A DNA stretch of 64,000 bases from Phytophthora sp. 'mugwort' (GCA_033558025.1 JAUCEF010000005.1:8184001-8248000), one strand, 5' to 3'. Numbered from the stretch's first letter, positions 42,840 through 54,242 are shown. Program-made: numbers and translations. The notes: generated by a model not told the origin, from the letters alone.

Positions 42840-45776
42840 ATGGCGCCGAAGAAAGGGAAGAAGAACGCCAAGAAGAACGCGGGCACTGCCGCCGCCTCGG
42901 ACGACCTCGATGACCTGCTGAACGAGTTCGCGCCCATGGGGGCCGCCAAGTCACAGCAGGGACAGCTTAAGGAGGAGGACAGGAAAGATGAGCAGACCCA
43001 CGAGAAGGAGTCAGACGTGGACGCCGCCGCTGCTGAGTACCTGGCGTCTCTGGGCGTGACCCCTGCGGTTGGAGGCGAGAAGAAGGACGACAAGAAGAAG
43101 AAGAAGAAAGGTAAGAAGAAACCCAACGCCGATACCAAGAAGGACGACGATAAAAAGCCCATGTCGGCCGCGGCTAAGGCCCTAATGGAGCGCCAAGCGG
43201 TCATGAAGGCGGAGCAAGAGCGCCTCGAACAGGAGCGTCTGGAGAGGGAACGTATCGCCCAGGAGGAGGAAACCAAGCGTCTGGCCGAGATCGAGCGCGA
43301 GGAAGAGATCCGCCGCAAGAAGAAGGAGGCGCGCGCCGCCAAGATCGAGCGTCAGAAAAAGGAGGGCACTTATATGACCAAGGCCCAAAAACAGAAGGCG
43401 GCCAAGGCCCAGGCTGCTCTCGAGGCCATGCAGCAGGCGGGTCTCGTACCCGAGGCTGCCGGCGAGAAAAAGAAGGTCGTGTACTCGGACAACAAAAATA
43501 AGAAGAAGAACAAGAAGGAGGAGCTCAAGAAGGAAGAGCCCAAGAAGGCCGAGCCAAAACCAGTGGTGAAGGTGGATGAAGCGGAAGAAGAAGTGGATGA
43601 CTGGGAGGCGACCGAGGACACTGCTGAGGCACAGGAGGAGGAGGAGGCTGAAGCCCCCGACGCTTGGGATGATGAGGACTGGGAAACAAGTGACGTGGTC
43701 GCCTCGCTAGAAGACAAGCTGCAGGAGGTTAAAGAGGATGCCGCTGCTGTCGAGAGTGACAGCGATGGTGATGAGGACCTGCTGGTGCTCGAACAGAAGA
43801 AGGAGCAGGAGCGTCTGCGCCAGCAAGGTATCGCGCTGATGAAGCGCCAGGAGGAGCAGGCCGAGCATATGCGTCTGGAGGCTGAGGAGGAGCGTCAGCG
43901 TTCCAAGGCCAAACTCGAGGCCGAACGCAAAAAAAAAGAAGCAGCCGCGCGTCGTCGCGAGCGTGAGGCCGTCGCTCGTGCCAACGTGTCCCTTCACAAC
44001 CTGCGCTCACCGATTTGCTGTATCATGGGCCACGTCGATACTGGTAAGACGAAGCTTCTTGATAACATTCGCCGGACCAAGGTGCAGGATGGCGAAGCGG
44101 GCGGTATTACCCAGCAGATTGGTGCGACCTTTTTCCCTGTGGAAGCTATTAAGCAGAAAACGGCACGCCTCGCCGAGACGATGAACCTGGAGTACCGCTT
44201 GCCCGGTCTCCTTGTGATTGATACGCCAGGTCACGAGTCGTTCACAAATTTGCGTTCTCGTGGTTCGTCGCTTTGTGACATCGCAATTCTGGTGGTTGAT
44301 ATCATGCACGGTCTTGAGCCGCAGACTCTGGAGTCGCTTCGTTTGCTTCGCCAGAAGAAGGCTCCGTTCGTGGTGGCGCTTAACAAGATCGATCGTTGCT
44401 ACGGCTGGAAGGCCATGCCTGATATGCCCGTCCAGGAGGCGCTCAAGCACCAGAACGAACACGTCATCCGTGAGTTCGAGGACCGCATGAAGTCGATTAT
44501 CGTGGAGTTTGCTGAGCAAAAGCTGAACGCCGAGGTGTACTGGCGCAACAAGGACTTGGCCCGCACGGTATCGCTCATCCCTACCAGTGCCATCTCGGGT
44601 GAGGGTGTACCGGACTTGCTGATGATGCTGACGCGACTGACACAGGAGCGCATGGCCAAGTCGCTGGCGTTTGTTGACATCCTGCAGTGTACCGTGCTCG
44701 AAGTGAAGGTCATCGAGGGTCTTGGTACTACGATTGATACGATTTTGGTTAATGGTACACTGGAAGAAGGCGCCACTATTGTAGTGTGTACATTGGATGG
44801 ACCAGTTGTGACGACCATCCGTTCATTGCTGACCCCACACCCTATGAAAGAAATCCGTGTCAAGGGCGAGTACGTCCACCATCAAAAGATGAAAGCGGCC
44901 ATGGGTGTGAAGATTTGCGCACAGGGCCTTGAGAAGGCAGTCGCCGGTACGCAGATTTACGTGGTTGGCCCCGATGACGACGTTGAGGAGCTGAAGGATT
45001 CTGTCATGTCCGACCTGACGGGCATTCTGGACTCAGTGAAGGCTACCCGCCGCGGTGTCATGGTTCAGGCGTCCACGCTTGGTGCGCTAGAGGCGCTTTT
45101 GGAATTCTTGCGTACGTGTGACCCACCCATTCCGGTGTCCTGTGTGAACCTTGGTCCTGTACACAAGAAGGACGTTATGCGTGCCTCTGTGCAATTGGAG
45201 CATCAGCCTGAGTTCGCTACCATTCTTGCGTTCGACGTGAAGGTTCATAGCGACGCGACTGAGCTGTCTGCAGAGCTTGGCGTGCGCATTTTTACGGCCG
45301 ACATTATTTACCACCTGTTCGACCAGTTCACGGCGTACATGGACAACTTCCGAATGGCCCGTCGTGAGGAGTTCGAAGAGGTGGCCGTGTTCCCGTGTGT
45401 GCTGAAGATTCTGCCCAACTGCGTCTTCAACAAGAAGGACCCGATCATTCTCGGCGTCGACATCGAGGAAGGTATCCTCAAAGTCGGCACTCCGCTTGTG
45501 GTGCCGTCTGCCGGTGGCTTCTTGGTCGGCAAGGTGGGATCCATTGAACGTGAGCACAAGGAGGTGGATCGCGCCAAGAAGGGCGCGTCCGTGGCCGTGC
45601 GTATAGACAACGAGGGTAGCGTAATGTACGGCCGCCACTTCGACCACAAGAACCAGCTCGTGTCGCGCTTAACTCGCCAGAGCATCGACGCGTTGAAGGA
45701 GAATTTCCGAGAAGACCTCCAGAAGGAGGACTGGCAGCTTGTCATTAAGCTCAAGAAGGTGTTCGATATCATTTAG
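42840..45776 (+). CDS. translation initiation factor eIF5B, 978 aa
   Basis: Ribosome-dependent GTPase that joins the 60S subunit to the 48S complex. A long N-terminal Lys/Glu-rich region (1-390, with KKGKKNAKKN and many KK/EE runs) is typical of eukaryotic eIF5B. The G domain carries GHVDTGKT (397-404), the switch region GGITQQIGATFF, DTPGH (461-465) and NKID (515-518). Domain II-IV motifs follow (GVMVQASTLGALEALLEFL), and the C-terminal helix end is KEDWQLVIKLKKVFDII. The length fits the fungal and protist range. It is single-exon and starts at ATG 42840 in an AAGATGG context. Confidence 0.95.
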   Translation: MAPKKGKKNAKKNAGTAAASDDLDDLLNEFAPMGAAKSQQGQLKEEDRKDEQTHEKESDVDAAAAEYLASLGVTPAVGGEKKDDKKKKKKGKKKPNADTKKDDDKKPMSAAAKALMERQAVMKAEQERLEQERLERERIAQEEETKRLAEIEREEEIRRKKKEARAAKIERQKKEGTYMTKAQKQKAAKAQAALEAMQQAGLVPEAAGEKKKVVYSDNKNKKKNKKEELKKEEPKKAEPKPVVKVDEAEEEVDDWEATEDTAEAQEEEEAEAPDAWDDEDWETSDVVASLEDKLQEVKEDAAAVESDSDGDEDLLVLEQKKEQERLRQQGIALMKRQEEQAEHMRLEAEEERQRSKAKLEAERKKKEAAARRREREAVARANVSLHNLRSPICCIMGHVDTGKTKLLDNIRRTKVQDGEAGGITQQIGATFFPVEAIKQKTARLAETMNLEYRLPGLLVIDTPGHESFTNLRSRGSSLCDIAILVVDIMHGLEPQTLESLRLLRQKKAPFVVALNKIDRCYGWKAMPDMPVQEALKHQNEHVIREFEDRMKSIIVEFAEQKLNAEVYWRNKDLARTVSLIPTSAISGEGVPDLLMMLTRLTQERMAKSLAFVDILQCTVLEVKVIEGLGTTIDTILVNGTLEEGATIVVCTLDGPVVTTIRSLLTPHPMKEIRVKGEYVHHQKMKAAMGVKICAQGLEKAVAGTQIYVVGPDDDVEELKDSVMSDLTGILDSVKATRRGVMVQASTLGALEALLEFLRTCDPPIPVSCVNLGPVHKKDVMRASVQLEHQPEFATILAFDVKVHSDATELSAELGVRIFTADIIYHLFDQFTAYMDNFRMARREEFEEVAVFPCVLKILPNCVFNKKDPIILGVDIEEGILKVGTPLVVPSAGGFLVGKVGSIEREHKEVDRAKKGASVAVRIDNEGSVMYGRHFDHKNQLVSRLTRQSIDALKENFREDLQKEDWQLVIKLKKVFDII

Positions 45777-45939
45777 AGCGTGCGAGTTACACGCATGAAA
45801 AGCAGGGAAGTTTGCGCCCAGATAGTGGGTGCCAAGAGGAGACTCGTGTTGAGATCAGAGCAGCTTTCTTGCCAGCGATGGCAGTTATGATCTAGGGAAT
45901 ATATGATATTCGCACATCTAAGGGTTTTAGGGTTGCCGT

Positions 45940-47390
45940 GACGTCGCTCGCACTGCTTTGAGCACTCTATTGCGTCGTCTGGGTAACAAGGAGCTGAACG
46001 AGAGCATTCTACTTGTGGTCACGTGGTGGACACAAGCGTCGAACTCGGATGCTGCGGATGCTGTAAAGCTACTGGGCACGGCGGCGCAGGTGACGACGCT
46101 TGTGCTCGAAATTCGACCCGAATTTGTCGAGCATAGCGCCATCTCAGATGCTGCTTGTGGCTCGTTCGGCGCTCGAACGTCGTCAGCGCGAGCTTGAAAC
46201 AGTGGAAGACAGAGACCTGGTGCGGTGGCAGCCGACGTACCACATCTGTGTGGCACTCACTAACTGCCTTCAGTGACCATCTTGCTGGTCCGCATGAACT
46301 GTGCCTGGAGCAGTCAAAGCCGACCAAGCACTTCTTGGATGTCGTGGCGCTGCCGCTATTGCAGTACCCGCACGCATGGGTGCGTCTTAGCGCGACCCGA
46401 TTCCTGACGTCGTATCTGCGTCGACGTCAAGCAAGTACGCTTGCTCTTAAGGCTCTCGTCTACAAGAAGATGCGCTCGAACGGCTGTGCCACGGCGCCCT
46501 GTACCTCGAACGTCTGGGCCGTTTGTTTAGGTGGGTGAGTTCCTTCTGCAAGCTGCTCGAAGCCCAGACAATGAAGGACGACCTGGCTAACGAAGTACTC
46601 ACCGCGTTGCCATTCTTGTGCGAAGCGCTCGAGACGACGGACGTTCCATCGGACGTACGCCTTGGTGGTTGATGATGAGGATGCCAGCGTTCCTGCGGTT
46701 CAGGACGGGGAAAATGTGGCCGATAGTGAACAGGACAAGAAGAACGACGAGAAGGACGAGGACGAAGAAGTGCAGCGTCGTGAGCTGAAGGAGAAGAACT
46801 AAGAGCGTGCCAAGTCGCGGACGCCCAAAGGCTGGTTGCTTACCCGTCTCTCCTATGCCGCTCATGGTTCGAGCTGCAGCAAACAAGGTGCAGACGGCCG
46901 TCTTCAAGCTCTTCGCTGCACTGCTGCACAGCCACGACGCTGTCTTTGCAGAGAAGTACGTTGTGCAGATCATCAACCCGTTGTTTCCGACGACGAGCAC
47001 GCTGGATGAGCTCCAGCTCCAGTCTCAGCAGGAGCTAGCGAAGATGCAAAACAGCAGAACCCAAACAAGTACCGGAGAAGTGGACCCGTTCCGCCGCCTA
47101 TGGCGCCGCCAGAGAGCGCGTTATAGCCTAGGAAATGCTGCAGCTTCTCGAACAGAAGCTCGGAGCCACTACGCTTTTAGAGGCGTACTCGTTCGTGCAG
47201 AAGGAGATGACAGCACGTCGCGCCGGAAGCAAGAGTTTGCAGCGCTGCACCGAAGCCGTGTCCGACCCGCAGCGTGCTGCCCAGCAACGGGAGCACAAGA
47301 TCGAGCAAAAGCGACATACCAAGCAGATGCGCAAGCCGCTTGCTCAGCCTGCGGTCAACCAGCCAGAGAACTCATCGCCGGTATCTCCTG
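45940..47390 (+). pseudogene. broken C-terminal part of UTP20 (SSU processome)
   Basis: Across several frames the region spells a UTP20-like end: FLDVVALPLLQYPHAWVRLS (about 46340-46390); then GWLLTRLSY; KVQTAVFKLFAALLHSHDAV; EKYVVQIINPLFPTTSTL (about 46890-47000); EMLQLLEQKLGATTLLEAYS; FVQKEMTARRAGSKSLQRC; TEAVSDPQRAAQ (about 47130-47280). UTP20 is a very large HEAT-repeat protein of the nucleolar small-subunit processome. Only the last part is here and it is cut by stops (near 46540, 46672, 46802) and shifts, so it is a truncated duplicate, not the working gene. Its last frame continues without a stop into the hAT sequence that follows. Confidence 0.75.
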
Positions 47391-49680
47391 GTGATGTTCT
47401 GCGCGATTCATCCTCTCAACCAAGTGCGTTGCGATTGCCCCCTGGCTCCGCCTTGCGTAGATCCAATCGCTACAGCTCTCATCGAAGGGAAACTTCGGAG
47501 TCCAGCTCATCAAGTAATGTCTTGGAGTCGCCGGCGGTCACACGTAGGGTGATGTTCTCACCTCTGCACCGCTCGCCAGATTCAGCCCTCTCGCCCCCAT
47601 CACCAGTTCCAGTGCAATCACCCCGTCCATCGACTCCGGCATCACCATTGAAGACGGAGCGCCCACGCGACCTGATTTGGAAGCACTACACCATTGAACG
47701 CGAAAATGGCAAAAAAACACGGGCGATGCAACCACTGCGACACGCTAAAATAAAATGGTAAGCCTAGTGGCAACTTATTGAACCACTTGGTGAAGCCTAA
47801 CCAGTATCCTAGCGTCCCAAGAGACGTTCAAATTTCGCTACGATCTATGCCAGCTCCTACATCAGCTCAGACGTCGGATCCAACTGTCCAGCCTGCTACG
47901 TGTGCGATTGATCAAGATTCTTTTGATATGGGACTAGCTCGGGTGTTTTTTTGTCTGCGCACTGCCGTTCATATTAGTGGAAGGCCAGGTATTTCGAGAC
48001 TTTATTGCCCTCCTAGCTCCCTCAATCAAGCTACTGTCGAGGCATATACTCAGTACGGTGTATTGAAACGGGTGCGAGATGAGATCCGATTGAGGTTATC
48101 CAGATGATTAATGCTCACACCTTCGTTTCGCTCGTTACTAATGGCTGGACTGATACGAATGGCTCAAGCATTATAATTTTATGGTGGTTTCGCCCGGGTT
48201 ACTTTCACCTTTTTGGTCATCGTGGTCGACAAGGTCGAAAAAACATACCGCGCGCTATCTTGCTGGGGAAATCAACAAAGTCATACAAGAAACTGAGAGC
48301 GAGACCACCGTACTATGGTTGGTATTGTCGCTGGCAATGCAAAAAACATGAGAAGCGCGTCGAGTCAAGTCCAGAGTAGGCACCCAATCGTGATTAGTGG
48401 TGGATGCTCGGCTCATGTTTTGAACTTATTGATGCAAGATATTGGCCGGTTCCCTGCCGTTAAAGGTGTCATATCAAGAGCCGTGGCTGTCACTCGCTTT
48501 GTACGGGACCATCTAGCACTTTATGACGAGTTCAAGCAACTGCAGCAAGGTGTACGAGACGCGGGTTCCAGGGCCAGAAATCTGGTATTGCCTGTTCCAA
48601 CGCGCTGGAATTCTGTGCATGCTTGCTTATGAAATGTGCTGAACAGCAGGGAGATATTAGAGAAACTCTTCTTGAATCCAGGTTACGATCAAGTCATGGA
48701 CCGCTATCGTGGAACTGCTCCAAATCGAAAAACGGCTTTGTTATGGGACCGAGTTGACTCGCGACGATGTCTTCTGGAGCAGCTTAAGAACTATAGTTCG
48801 GCTATTTGATCCCATTATCGAGGTCCTGCGGGCTCTGGAGGCAGGACAACGGATTCGTTTCAAGGATCTATAGATGGTTTCGGTGGCTGCGATATAACAC
48901 CTTGTATGGTGTGACGTCCCCGGAGCCGGTAGTTTTTGAGTCGGAGAATGCACCGGACGAGCGTGGCTCGGAGGAGATCGACTCGGCGCAACAGCAAGCT
49001 CTCGCTGGTGTTGTGCTCTCAGTGATGCAGCTGCAATTATGTCGTCAGCCATTCCTACTGACTGCCAAAGTGTCGTTGGTGATGACTTGCAAGATGATGG
49101 CACATACAAAAATGCCGCAGCCGTTCCTCTGGCTCTTCTCCAAAACATTTTTCGCGAGAATATTCAGAAACGGTGGAGATATGTCCACACAAACGCAATG
49201 GCGGTAGCGTTCATGTTGGACCCATCGATGAATATCGACGATCTTGTGGGTTCTGATGACGATCAAGTAGACGATCACGCTTGCAAACTGGCCGAGCGAT
49301 GTGGATTGATATCCTCTACCGGTGTTGCCGCGTTAACCGGTGAAATTCTCAAGTTCAATTGTACGAAACGGAGGGGTGGTGAAGCTATAGAGAAAAGTAT
49401 GCCGGATCGAGCCCACGCGACTACTGGGGCGCACAAAGTGAGACGAAATATCCTCTCCTGAAGAAGCTAGCCGACATCATATTCGCCATCCTGACTTCTT
49501 CAGCAGCAAGCGAGAGGGCTTGGAGTATCTTCGATCATATTCACTCAAAGCGGAGAAACCGACTGTCCGTGGAAAAGGTTGAAATACTTGCATATGTCTA
49601 CATCAATTACGGCAAGCTTAAGAGCGATGACATTGATCTTGCACGTCATCAGTCGTGCCCCTACAGTGTAGATACATAAA
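47391..49680 (+). pseudogene. hAT-family transposase relic with BED finger
   Basis: An N-terminal Ser/Pro-rich part is followed by a BED zinc-finger remnant near 47670-47790 (WKHYTIERENGKK, then in a shifted frame C-NH-C and NHLVK). Next come TNGWTDTNGSS (about 48135), VGIVAGNAKNMRSA (about 48320), GGCSAHVLNLLMQDIGRFPA (about 48405-48465), LPVPTRWNSVHACL, YRWFRWLRYNTLYGVTSPEP (about 48870), DPIIEVLRALE, and a C-terminal dimerisation region SSAASERAWSIFDHIHSKRR (about 49500-49560) with LAYVYINYGKLKSDD. This order is that of DUF659/hAT transposases. Several stops and frame changes make it dead. It is probably a cut-and-paste element that landed next to or captured the UTP20 end. Confidence 0.85.
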
Positions 49681-49917
49681 ATTAAACAGGCATCGAACAG
49701 CATGACACAACAACCGCCGGTTTTGACTGGCATCTTCATAAAGCGATAATGGGAATCGTATGCGTGTTGTGTATCGCGTCCAGCGTTCAAGAGCGACACC
49801 CACATCCACCGCAACGTGTAATCGGCCCTCCGAAATGAGCTGTATCACGCCAAATACAGCAAATTCAAGCACAGTAAGAACCACCATTTCAAGTACCAAA
49901 CTATACCACAGCTTGTA

Positions 49918-50007
49918 GTCCATGCCGAGAGTCACTTTCTGGCCCACCAAGTTGCACGCCGCCTCAAAGGTTTCCGGCAGCAGTTTTTTATCGTGCAGAA
50001 AGTTGTC
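49918..50007 (-). pseudogene. fragment like S-formylglutathione hydrolase (esterase D)
   Basis: Thirty residues in one frame, DNFLHDKKLLPETFEAACNL then VGQKVTLGMD, match the C-terminal part of S-formylglutathione hydrolases, just before the catalytic-His GYDHSYYF motif, which is missing. The sequence on both sides is unrelated. It is a gene scrap, probably moved by recombination or transposition. Confidence 0.5.
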
Positions 50008-50927
50008 TTAGCGTACCTGGTTCATCCGGATTGTCTGGGTAATGAGACCCCTGGCTAAGGATACACTGTATTGCGTCATCTTGCTGCTATACAATAATAA
50101 TCCAAGCTCATCAGCACGCCTGGCATTGCACTTCACACTTCGTCCTCAGCAAGCACACCTGCTAAGTCCCCTGATCCACGCCCCATAACCCCGTGAAGTC
50201 TAGGATTCCCAAATGGTACTGGCTCGGATTGAACCTGAGATGGATTGTACTGGGTCTGCATTATAGGTAAAAGAAGACGCAAAACCACACATCCAGTTAG
50301 TGTTCGACACCACTAGAGGATGTTTACAGGAGTCAGCAGCTCCGTAGCGGGTAGCGGATTCCGAACACAAGCGCACCTTGGCTGCCCCTAAAGTGGTCTA
50401 TGATACAGTGCTGTCGTCGAGCACGGAGAAGTTGACAGTGATAAGCTCCTTGGTCAGGTACAAGTACATGCGGTAGTGCTCATCCTACCTGGAGTCGAGA
50501 TACATTCCGCCCCCATACCGAAGGCTCAGTTGCCCTCATTCCCCGGTGCGCTCTCGTCGGGTGGACGCGTTTCTATGGTGACAACGGTGCCGCCTCTGTT
50601 GCATCACCTCCAGCACCCCGGTTGTATTGACGAACAGCTGCTCGGTATTGCTCGTGAGCCAAGTAAAAGAGCTTAATCGATTTGTTGTGGTGGCGGCTCT
50701 AATGCGTTCAATGACGTAGCTGTCTGCTTCACGAGCTGCGTGGCGGACAACGTGAGGCGACTCACGGTTTGACCTTGAAGGGGGCCGTCCAAATTGTCCA
50801 AAAGTCGGCACCTGTTGTCGAGAATATTATGTCTGTTAGTTTTGAACACTTTTGAATTTTGAGCGGTATTTCGGGCGTTTGCTGGAAGTGTTTTGGACAG
50901 TTTAGAAGTCGTCCAAAACCATCCCTA

Positions 50928-50998
50928 CCTGCTGATGTTCTGCGTGATTCAAGCTCACAACCAAGGGCGTTGCGATCGCCCCCTGGCTCCGCCTGTAA
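50928..50998. repeat. second copy of a 70-bp hAT N-terminal segment
   Basis: Closely matches 47388-47458 (shared GATGTTCTGCG, GCGTTGCGAT and CGCCCCCTGGCTCCGCC elements), but stands alone here without the rest of the transposase. Confidence 0.75.
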
Positions 50999-51918
50999 GG
51001 ATGTGGTTTGCAATTACGACACATTTTACATCGGTTAAGTACGGGTAAAAACGTTTGGTCCCGACACAATCGATACACGCAAGTCTGGTGCAGACGTAAA
51101 GTTTCTATCGTCCAAGGCAAAGGTCACGGGTTCGAGTTCCATCGATAACACATTTTATTTTGCATATTTTGCATAAATTGCACATAAGGAGGCGCCGCGC
51201 GACACCACGACATCTTCCAAGGATCACGTATGTGAACTACACTCATGGTACACGCAATCATTATCATGATGACGAAACCAGAAAATGTCGCAGAGTCTCC
51301 AGCCAATCAGATAGTCAATAGAGTGTGACGTGTAGGTCTGCATGTGATGTAGAGGAATGGTTGGTCACCGTGCGGAGAATATCCAGCGTGGCACAAAGGA
51401 CACACAAGAGCCTCCATGGCGGCTTAGATATAGCGCTAGCGAACTAAGGACCGCCCAAAATGAATCACTTCCAAATTTCCTTCCTACTCGACAACTCCTT
51501 CTCCTTCTCCTCCGCCCCACATCATTACAAGTGGTAGCACTTGTTGGTCAAGTCTCCGAAGGGTCTGCAACTGCTCAAGAGGTCCCATTTGCGAGTGGTT
51601 GACTGGGTGGCATACGCCGGAAGGTCTCCCTCGCACATCGAACAAGTTACTGGGTGGCATAGCCAGAATGTGACTTGTTCCTACAAATCCTTGTCTGGTT
51701 TTCGGACTGGTTTGTGCCGTTGCTGGTGACAATCGCGCATCACATAGGGAACTCCAAGCTTTGGGTCTGTGGTTTAGTGCCGTGTGCCTGCCCCGCCATT
51801 GCTAACACGGAGGATAACTTCCCTACAGCGTGTCGTACACTAGCTGGTTGCGCAACAGTTGTCCGGACGGTTGGCAAGGTCACCCCTCTCGACCCCAAGC
51901 GTATGGGAAGGAGAAACA

Positions 51919-52830
51919 GGTAAATACTCAGGACGTAAGTATTCAAGATGTAAATACTGGTAACATATACAGCCAGATCTATTTACCAATTTGTTGCGAC
52001 CCCCCCCCACTCGCCAGGCATGGACGACGAAGAAACCCAATCCTTCTCGCCGAGGGCAGGAGAAACCCAACGCTTACAACGCAACCCGCTGGACGGCGAA
52101 GAAAAGAAAGTCGCTCCATCGGATTCTCTTTGGTTCGCTCGGAACCCGAAAACCACTCATCGGAGTCCCGTCGAAGAGAGTATATGAAGTTATCCCATTC
52201 TTCGACGAAAGACGGTGGACTTTGGCGCCGTCTCTTCACCTTGTAGTATCGGTACTTCAAGAGCAGCTCGATGAAATGCGCATGGCGATTGCTTAAGGGT
52301 AGCTCCTGCGGAACACGAATGTTACTCAACTCACTAGTATCAAACAAGGTATAGAGAAAGTTATCTGTTGGCACCAGTCATAAACGGATTATAAATATCC
52401 ATCCAGGGCAAACGAGAGGCAGTCAAGATATTTCGAAAGTAGTCTCCTCCGCCGGCGATTACGTCAGCGGTGGACCCCTCCGAATTTACAGATGGAGTGC
52501 CTTCCTTTTCTTCGTCATCCAGCGGGTTGCATTGTAAGCGTTGGGTTCCTCCTGTCCTCGGCGAGAAGGATTGGGTTTCTTCGTCGTCCAGCGGGTTGCG
52601 TTGTAAGCGTGGATTCCACCTGCCCTCGGCTAGACGGATTGGGTTTCTTCGTCGTCCATGCCTGGCGAGTGTGTGTATGTGGGGGGGGGGATCGCAGCCA
52701 ATTGGTAAATGGATCTGGCTGCATCTTGTGTGGAGGGGGCAACCAATTGGTAAATAGATCTGGCTGCATAGCTACCAGTATTTACGTCCTGAGTATTTAC
52801 ATCCTGAGTATTTACATCCTGAGTATTTAC
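51919..52830. mobile_element. foldback-type inverted-repeat element, about 0.9 kb
   Basis: The left arm (51919-52109) is repeated in reverse complement as the right arm (52505-52830). Both outer ends carry GTAAATACTCAGGA-type tandem units (three near-identical 15-base units on the right). Inside come CCAGATCTATTTACCAATT, a C or G run, and TCGTCGTCCAGCGGGTTGCG-type blocks. In the right arm the roughly 70-base block and a roughly 46-base block are each tandemly duplicated, which makes it longer. The centre (about 52110-52500) encodes no recognisable protein. This structure fits a non-autonomous foldback or MITE-like element. A minus-strand frame at 51979-52374 runs through it but probably only reflects the repeat. 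Confidence 0.75.
52681..52690. repeat. poly-G run (10)
   Basis: Ten G in the right arm of the foldback element, matching the C run near 52000-52008 in the left arm. Confidence 0.7.
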
Positions 52831-52896
52831 ACAGTATCTCGACTTTTTAATAGATCGTCAGCTGCTATCGTTATCCGCGCTGCTGTCCTCATTATT

Positions 52897-52949
52897 ACTA
52901 TCTTCCTACTGTCGTGAAATGAGTCATTTCACGACAGTAGGAAGATAGT
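52897..52949. repeat. 53-nt perfect palindrome
   Basis: Two exact 26-base arms (starting ACTATCTTCCTACTGTCG) separated by one G, 66 bases after the foldback element. The design (perfect arms, single central G) is the same as at 31686-31724, although the arm sequences differ. Confidence 0.95.
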
Positions 52950-54242
52950 TTCAAATGACACGACATATGGTTCACAGCGATGATGGGGAGTACTACTATA
53001 GCTTATATATAGGCTGTAGTAGGGTTAAGCTAGCTCGCACAGATATCAGCTCCACCTTACCGCACTGGAACTCCCGATGCCCCTTACAGTCTGGAAGCAG
53101 CTAATCGGGGAGCGGATGCATGGTTATACATAACCAATCGCCGTCGGCGCCCGTGCGCCGTCACGCCTATAATATTCACCCAGCCGCCGAATCGCTTGGG
53201 TCCCAAGTTGGGACTGCTTAACATCAAGGCGACAACGCGGAGACGGGATTTTCTGCTGGCGCCAAGTCGAGACTCAGCAAACTGCGACAGCAGTGTTGCT
53301 GCACCAAGGTGGCGGAGTGGTGTTTGGAGCTGGCGCGAATAGGCACAGTACTAGTGTATGCACTCATTTCACGCCTTGCAACGTGAAGTGGGACAACCTC
53401 AAGGTCCTATATTTTAGCAAGGATTGGTAGAGGCCAGCAAAGCCACATGCCCCCGCGCTTGAACCACGCGGCGTGGTAGCCCACCGAACTTGAGGGTGGA
53501 GATCAACCTGGCATCAGCCACGCGTTGCCACGTCACGGTGGTGATCAAAGTCACTTCGACAAAGTGTAGTTGAGCAACACCATCGCCGCATCGTGGTTCG
53601 TTTAGGCTTACCGGGGTAAGGTCTCTATACCAAACTGCTAGTAATTCGCTCGCTGCAAGCATGAATCGCGCACCTGTACCGTCATCTGGATGGACGCAGA
53701 TTTTCGCCTACTGCTAGATATGCATGAGTGGTAAGCGCGCGCAACACCGAATACACTGTAGTGCTATGTGTATGGTTGCATTGCAACTTGCAAGGCGCTC
53801 AAGTCTGCAATCTTGGTCTCTGCGGTATCGCGGATCCAAATTGAAGTTGTACAGCAGGAGGATTTGCTGGTCAGCGGTGAGTCCAGGAGGGACAGCCGAA
53901 GTAAGACATGCGTCAGTCGAACCTTCTGGCTGGGCGGCGGCGGACGAAGCGAGCAGAGGCCACCCCAGCTGAACGTGGGGAAACACGCGGTTCAGCGTCG
54001 CCGCACCAGCGCTGGCCCCACGCGCGAAGCAACGTGCAACATGGAAAGTCGGAGTACACGTCGCCTTTCTGCTTCTGTGTGGGGCCTGTCGTCGGCACCG
54101 TATCGGCGCTTTCTGGTGCTGTCAGCCAATACACTGGAAGGCGGCGGCACATCCTACGCTGCCACACCTGCCTCACTTCGCAATTGGACCTCCTCCGAGC
54201 AGCTTCGTTTCGTTCGCCGTCTTTCTTTCCGATCGGAGCGCC
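52950..54242. other. region upstream of the HSF gene
   Basis: About 1.3 kb. No gene recognised. Frames at 53414-53662 and 53768-54403 overlap the HSF 5' end and have no domain. The last part is presumably promoter and 5' UTR. Confidence 0.45.

Larger units (their letters stand above)
49681..51918. other. 2.2 kb of mixed fragments
   Basis: Contains an S-formylglutathione hydrolase scrap (49918-50007), a partial copy of the hAT N-terminal region (about 50928-50998), and otherwise no recognisable gene. Minus-strand frames around 50.2-50.8 kb are short and broken. A tRNA B-box-like GGGTTCGAGTTCC near 51127 has no supporting cloverleaf. Confidence 0.45.

Noticed and set aside
42743..43342. 199-codon Ser/Phe-rich minus-strand frame
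   Set aside because: Reverse of the Lys/Glu-rich N terminus of eIF5B; artefact of composition.
51060..51145. possible tRNA gene (B-box-like GGGTTCGAGTTCC)
   Set aside because: The T stem has mismatches, and no A box, anticodon stem or acceptor pairing could be built.
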